From NCBI GenBank assembly GCA_045586405.1, contig JAZNAG010000025.1, positions 1-26,642 on the forward strand: a stretch of 26,642 nucleotides of DNA, in the 5' to 3' direction. The DNA comes from SIG607 sp045586405. Lineage in GTDB: Bacteria > Bacillota > Clostridia > Oscillospirales > Acutalibacteraceae. Shown piece by piece: positions 22,700-26,642 of this stretch; position 1 is the first letter of the stretch, and each line of letters opens with the position of its first letter. A model generated the notes under the pieces. It saw nothing but the letters and a program-made list of their open reading frames with translations, ran no database searches and was not told the DNA's origin. The position numbers and the translations under genes were made by a program.

Positions 22700-22723
22700 A
22701 AACTCGCTTTAGCGAGTTTTTTT
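22700..22723 (+). terminator. Intrinsic terminator before the DUF368 operon
   Basis: An 8-bp stem (AAACTCGC / GCGAGTTT, TTTA loop) running into a seven-T tract. It insulates the DUF368 promoter from upstream transcription. Confidence 0.8.
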
Positions 22724-22759
22724 GTTTAATAATAATTCGTATAACTGGCGGTATTTTCC

Positions 22760-22788
22760 TTGACTTTTTATGCCATATATAGTATCAT
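22760..22788 (+). promoter_or_regulatory. Promoter of the DUF368-YgjV-GH95 operon
   Basis: TTGACT (22760-22765) and TATCAT (22783-22788) with a 17-base spacer, 27 bases before the TTG start. Confidence 0.75.
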
Positions 22789-22815
22789 TGTTATAGTCGT
22801 TAGGAGTGACCGCTT

Positions 22816-23661
22816 TTGAAATATCTTATGTATTTTTTAAAGGGCATAATAGTAGGAATCGGTGGCATTGCCCCCGGTTTAAGCGGCAGCGTAATGCTTA
22901 TTATTTTAGGCCTTTATGAAAAAGTTGTAAAATCAATGAGTACTCTGTTTAAGAGTTTCAAAAAAAATATCAAATTTTTAATTCCCCTTGTACTTGGGTT
23001 TGCTGTAGGCGTTTTATTGTTCAGCAAAGTTGTTGACTTTATGCTTACAAATTTTGAGTTCCACACAAGGTATCTGTTTTTAGGCCTTGTTATCGGAACT
23101 GTTCCTCTTTTCTACAAAGAAGTTAAAAAAAGAGGATTTAACAATAAATACTACTTATTAATCGTCTTAGGCGCAGTTTTGGGAATATTTTTATTTTCAC
23201 TAAACAGAAACTGGTTTCCTGTTGTAACTGACCCGAACTTGTTGCAGTCCGTACTGCTTGGTGTTGCAGTTGCAGGGTCTTCCATAATTCCGGGCGTTGA
23301 CAGTGCAGTAATTCTTTCTGCCCTTGGGCTTTACGAACTTTATGTAAGTTCTCTTGCTCAACTTAATATCAGTATTATTGTTCCTGCTCTTTTGGGCTTG
23401 GTAATAGGTGCGGTACTTATTTCGTCAGTAATGCACATTTTAATAAAAAACTTTTACACAATTACGTTTTCAATAATTTTCGGATTGTTCTTGTCCATAA
23501 TACCTAACGTGTTAAATTCAAGTTGCGCAATTACTTCTGTTCATTCATTAGTTGTTGCCGTAATCCTTGTTGTAATTGGCTTTTTTGTGTCTTTCTACTT
23601 TGAGGACGTAAAAGGCAATAATGAAAAAATAAAAAAGTTATTTAAGAAAAGGACGGTATAA
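22816..23661 (+). CDS. DUF368 family membrane protein (PopT-type polyprenyl-phosphate transporter)
   Basis: A 281-residue polytopic membrane protein with about eight hydrophobic segments. The DUF368 signatures are clear: near the N-terminus GIIVGIGGIAPGLSGSVMLI, and in the second half the related GVAVAGSSIIPGVDSAVILSALGLYE, an internal repeat typical of this fold. Members return undecaprenyl phosphate to the inner leaflet for reuse in cell-wall and glycan synthesis (known for the PopT group). The TTG at 22816 was chosen because AGGAG lies 9 bases upstream; the next ATG (22828) is too far from it. It is first in a three-gene operon. Confidence 0.9.
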   Translation: MKYLMYFLKGIIVGIGGIAPGLSGSVMLIILGLYEKVVKSMSTLFKSFKKNIKFLIPLVLGFAVGVLLFSKVVDFMLTNFEFHTRYLFLGLVIGTVPLFYKEVKKRGFNNKYYLLIVLGAVLGIFLFSLNRNWFPVVTDPNLLQSVLLGVAVAGSSIIPGVDSAVILSALGLYELYVSSLAQLNISIIVPALLGLVIGAVLISSVMHILIKNFYTITFSIIFGLFLSIIPNVLNSSCAITSVHSLVVAVILVVIGFFVSFYFEDVKGNNEKIKKLFKKRTV

Positions 23662-23663
23662 TT

Positions 23664-24224
23664 ATGCTAACTACTCTATCACTAATTTTCGGCTATGTTG
23701 CAACTGCAGCGGCAATTGTAGGTTTTCAGTTAAAGAAGCAGTCACACATCATTATTTCACAAATGATTTCAAACTTATTTGTAGCACTTAGTTACTTCCT
23801 GTTAGGCCCTACAAAAATGGCTGGCGGTTTTGCTTGTTTCGTAGGTGCACTTCAGACACTTACCAACTACTTCTATTTAAGAAAAGACCAGAATCCTAAA
23901 AAATACATAACTGTAATTTTCTTCTTTGGCTATGTTGCATCATTTATTGTTACTGCATACCTTGCACAAAAAGTAACATTACCAAACGATTTACTGCCCC
24001 TTATCGGCTCAATGATATTCCTGTTTGCAGTAAGTATACAAAACTCAACAGTTACAAGAATACTGTTCTTCTTAAATATGCTTGTATGGATAACATTTGA
24101 TTGCATCGCAACACCTGTTGCAACTGCAAACCTTGTTACACATATTTGTATTTTAATTTCAGTTATAGTTGGCTTTGTAAGATATGATATACTAAAAAAA
24201 GGAGAAGTTAAAAATGAACAATAA
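23664..24224 (+). CDS. YgjV-family inner membrane protein
   Basis: A 186-residue protein with five to six hydrophobic segments. The opening FGYVATAAAIVGFQLKKQSH and the middle MISNLFVALSYFLLGPTKMA fit the YgjV family, whose function is unknown. It starts 2 bases after the DUF368 stop, with AAGGA upstream, and its last 11 bases overlap the GH95 gene, so all three are coupled. Confidence 0.85.
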   Translation: MLTTLSLIFGYVATAAAIVGFQLKKQSHIIISQMISNLFVALSYFLLGPTKMAGGFACFVGALQTLTNYFYLRKDQNPKKYITVIFFFGYVASFIVTAYLAQKVTLPNDLLPLIGSMIFLFAVSIQNSTVTRILFFLNMLVWITFDCIATPVATANLVTHICILISVIVGFVRYDILKKGEVKNEQ

Positions 24225-26529
24225 ACTTTGGTACAAAAAAGAAGCGACCCAGTGGGAATCAGCACTTCCAATCGGTAACGGACGTTTAGGTGCAATGGTG
24301 TTTGGCGGTCCGTCCTGCGACAGACTGCAGATTAACGAAGAAACTCTTTGGACAGGTTACCCCAATAACTACAAATCAAAAATGACAAAAGAGCAGTTGG
24401 CAGAAATAAGAAAACTGTTGGCAGAAAGAAAGTATGACGAAGCAACAAAAATGACTTCTGCCTGTATGGAAAACCACTCAACACAAGCGTTTTTGTCATA
24501 CGGAAGTATCTACGTTGATATAATCCACCCACAACAGAAAATTTCAAACTATAAAAGAGAACTTGACTTAAATACCGGTATAGTATCTTCCTCTTTCAGA
24601 ATGGGTGAAATTACTATTAAAAAAGAGGCATTTGTATCAAACCCCGACGACGTTTTAGTATATCATTTTAAGAGCAATATCCCTCTTACATATAATATTT
24701 ATGAGTCAGTATCACTTATGAATAAGTCTGTCCTTGAGGGTAATGACATTATGTCTTACGAGGGTAAGTGTCCTGAACTTACAGGCCCTAACAATCTGGT
24801 TATGGAGTACGACGACAAAACTGAGGGCATACAGTATAAATCAATAGTAAAAGTAATTCCCGTTGGCCCTAACCCCAAAATCATGAACAGCGGCGGTGCT
24901 ATGGAAATTTCAGGCACAACTGAAATGACTATTCTTTTTGCTCTTAAAACTTCATTTAACGGATATAATAAAATGCCCGTAAGTAACGGTAAAGAGTATA
25001 AAAAACTGTGTGCCGATGTTATCGAAAATGCAAGTAAAAAATCTTATGCAGAACTGAAAAAACGTCACGTTGCAGATTATAAAAAACTGTACGGCAGAGT
25101 TGATTTATCAATCGGTGATGACAGTAATCTGCCAACTGACGAAAGAATTAAAAACTATAAAAAAGACCCGAATATTTCAGCATTGGCATTTAACTTTGGC
25201 AGATATCTTGCAATATGCTCTTCAAGAGAGGGCACACAACCTGCAAACCTGCAGGGCTTGTGGGACAGTAGTTTAATGGCTCCCTGGCGTGCAAACTATA
25301 CACTTAATATCAATACAAATATGAACTACTGGCCTATGGAAGTATGTAATCTGCCTGAATGTCATATGCCCCTTATCTCTATGCTTAAAGACTTGTGCGA
25401 ACGCGGTAACAGTTTAGGACTTAAGGGCTGGATGACATGGCATAACACAGATTTGTGGAGATTTAATATTGAAGCATCAAACCAACCCTTATGGGGTTTC
25501 TGGCCTATGGGCGGTTTCTGGCTTTCAAGAGATATATGGGAACACTATATTCACACTCTTGATAAGAAGTTTTTGGAAGAAAACTTCTACATATTAGATG
25601 GTGCTTATGAATTCTTAAATGACTGGATGACTTATGACAAAGACGGTTATCTTATTTCGGGTCCATCAACCTCTCCCGAAAATTACTTTGTGTGGAATGG
25701 AGATAAATGCTCTGTTTGTACTATGTCAACCTGCGACAGAGGCATTATCGGCGACTTGCTTAAGAATACAATTAAAGCTTGTGAAGTTCTTGGAAAAGAC
25801 AGTAGCAAATATGAAAAAATGCTGTCACAACTTCCTCCCTATAAAATTGGTAAAGACGGAAGACTTCTTGAATGGAATGAGGAATTTGAAGAGTTGCATC
25901 CGTACCATATTGAAACTTCACATATGTACTGCCTGTTCCCCGGCTACGACGTAACAAGAGAAACACCGGAACTTATGGAAGCATGTAAAAAATCACTTCA
26001 GTACAGACTTGACAGTAAGATCCATAACTGGGCAGTTGGCGACTCTTCATGGAGTAATCAGAGAATGCTTTCTTACTACTCAAGATTTAAAGATTCTGAA
26101 AAAGCATACAGCAGAATTATGTACTACTTTAAAATGCAGACAATGGAAAATATGTTCTCTGTGCACCCGCCATTTGAAAGACCTATTTTCCAGATTGACG
26201 GGAACTTCGGTTTCACCGCCTGTGTTGCTGAAATGCTTATGCAAAGCCACGAGGAGTATAATAACTGCACACTTCTTTCTCTTCTTCCTGCACTTCCTAA
26301 AGAATGGAAAAAAGGTGAGTTTAAAAAACTTCGTGCAAGAGGCGGTTATACTGTTTCAATGAACTGGAAAGGCAATAAAGCAACTGCTTCAATTACCGCA
26401 GACAAATCAGGTGTTCTTTATATCGAAACACCTCGCCCCGTTAAAAAGGCAAATGCAACATTTGAAACAGAAAACGGATTTATTAAATTAGAAATGAAAA
26501 AAGGGAAAACATATACGTTTGAGTTCTAA
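24214..26529 (+). CDS. GH95-family glycoside hydrolase (alpha-L-fucosidase type)
   Basis: A complete 771-residue GH95 protein. The N-terminal beta-sandwich opens with ALPIGNGRLGAMVFGG and INEETLWTGYP, the hallmark of the family. The (alpha/alpha)6 barrel carries NINTNMNYWPMEVCNL (Asn365/Asn367 region, which positions the water), GPSTSPENYF (Glu489) and QIDGNFGFTA (Asp662), matching the inverting catalytic residues known from Bifidobacterium AfcA. Family members remove alpha-1,2-L-fucose, or L-galactose in some, from glycans such as mucin or milk oligosaccharides. It has no signal peptide, so it probably acts on imported oligosaccharides. AAGGAG precedes the ATG. It ends the operon before a strong terminator. 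Confidence 0.93.
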   Translation: MNNKLWYKKEATQWESALPIGNGRLGAMVFGGPSCDRLQINEETLWTGYPNNYKSKMTKEQLAEIRKLLAERKYDEATKMTSACMENHSTQAFLSYGSIYVDIIHPQQKISNYKRELDLNTGIVSSSFRMGEITIKKEAFVSNPDDVLVYHFKSNIPLTYNIYESVSLMNKSVLEGNDIMSYEGKCPELTGPNNLVMEYDDKTEGIQYKSIVKVIPVGPNPKIMNSGGAMEISGTTEMTILFALKTSFNGYNKMPVSNGKEYKKLCADVIENASKKSYAELKKRHVADYKKLYGRVDLSIGDDSNLPTDERIKNYKKDPNISALAFNFGRYLAICSSREGTQPANLQGLWDSSLMAPWRANYTLNINTNMNYWPMEVCNLPECHMPLISMLKDLCERGNSLGLKGWMTWHNTDLWRFNIEASNQPLWGFWPMGGFWLSRDIWEHYIHTLDKKFLEENFYILDGAYEFLNDWMTYDKDGYLISGPSTSPENYFVWNGDKCSVCTMSTCDRGIIGDLLKNTIKACEVLGKDSSKYEKMLSQLPPYKIGKDGRLLEWNEEFEELHPYHIETSHMYCLFPGYDVTRETPELMEACKKSLQYRLDSKIHNWAVGDSSWSNQRMLSYYSRFKDSEKAYSRIMYYFKMQTMENMFSVHPPFERPIFQIDGNFGFTACVAEMLMQSHEEYNNCTLLSLLPALPKEWKKGEFKKLRARGGYTVSMNWKGNKATASITADKSGVLYIETPRPVKKANATFETENGFIKLEMKKGKTYTFEF

Positions 26530-26531
26530 TT

Positions 26532-26565
26532 AAAAAACGGCAGATTATAAAATCTGCCGTTTTTT
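26532..26565. terminator. Perfect terminator after the GH95 gene
   Basis: A 15-bp perfect inverted repeat (A-rich outer end, core CGGCAGATT / AATCTGCCG, ATAA loop) ending in six T, 2 bases after the stop codon. Confidence 0.93.
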
Positions 26566-26588
26566 AATAACTATATAATTTCCAGTTA

Positions 26589-26617
26589 TTGACATTTTTG
26601 TAAATTCGTGCTATTAT
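26589..26617 (+). promoter_or_regulatory. Promoter of the gene beyond the right edge
   Basis: Perfect TTGACA (26589-26594), 17-base spacer, TATTAT (26612-26617). An inverted copy ATGTCAA of the -35 region occurs at 26629-26635, near the expected transcription start, which suggests an operator. Confidence 0.75.
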
Positions 26618-26642
26618 ATCAATAAAAGATGTCAAACATAAG

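Larger units (their letters stand above)
22359..22815. other. Gene-free 457-bp interval
   Basis: No credible reading frame. The left third is AT-rich with a weak hairpin (about 22517-22539, AAACCC ... GGGTTT) lacking a T-run, possibly the lipoprotein's terminator. The middle holds the inverted-repeat element at 22548-22680. The right end has a hairpin terminator at 22700-22723 and the DUF368 promoter at 22760-22788. Confidence 0.7.

Noticed and set aside
19704..22723. A complete tRNA-targeted integrated element with att repeats
   Set aside because: No integrase gene and no second copy of the tRNA 3' end were found within the window, so boundaries cannot be supported.

Overview
The window looks like the chromosome of a low-GC, anaerobic gut-type Firmicute (class Clostridia, probably Oscillospirales/Ruminococcaceae-like). 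This is inferred from AGGAGG ribosome sites, TTGACA/TATAAT promoters, a CD1247-type zinc-ribbon protein next to EF-P, a eukaryote-like NADP-isocitrate dehydrogenase, and an MsmX/UgpC-type sugar-ABC ATPase. No species can be named from the sequence alone.

Positions 1-11721 are a dense minus-strand housekeeping block. In transcription order it runs from a D-2-hydroxyacid dehydrogenase, through typA - DEDDh exonuclease - radical SAM protein (overlapping genes), rpsU - yqeG - Nfo-like TIM barrel - M24 peptidase - efp - CD1247-like zinc ribbon, to ispD - ispF - small DUF4830-like protein - RsuA-family pseudouridine synthase, and ends with the ATPase cut by the window edge. Several promoters and a few hairpin terminators divide it into transcription units.

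Positions 11782-16310 are a catabolic locus. A 702-residue protein of unrecognised family is encoded directly after an L-arabinose-isomerase-like enzyme. Both face away from an AraC-family regulator, across a short intergenic region with nested inverted repeats. The architecture suggests a regulated sugar or glycoside pathway of unknown substrate. An icd gene follows on the minus strand.

Positions 17574-22723 are the accessory region. It holds an orphan two-gene phage-tail-like module with a collagen-like tract, then tRNA-Pro(CGG) and its terminator. Next comes a 526-residue protein with an N-terminal TIR-like nucleotide-binding domain, a candidate anti-phage effector. After it lie a decayed minus-strand coding remnant, a strongly structured leader RNA with two mutually exclusive folds and a terminator, a small putative lipoprotein, and a MITE-like inverted-repeat element. 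This is the part most likely to hold undescribed biology.

Positions 22760-26565 are a plus-strand operon: a DUF368 polyprenyl-phosphate transporter, a YgjV-family membrane protein and a GH95 alpha-L-fucosidase-type glycoside hydrolase, closed by a perfect terminator. A new promoter with an overlapping inverted repeat starts at the right edge. All identifications come from reading motifs; no database search was possible.
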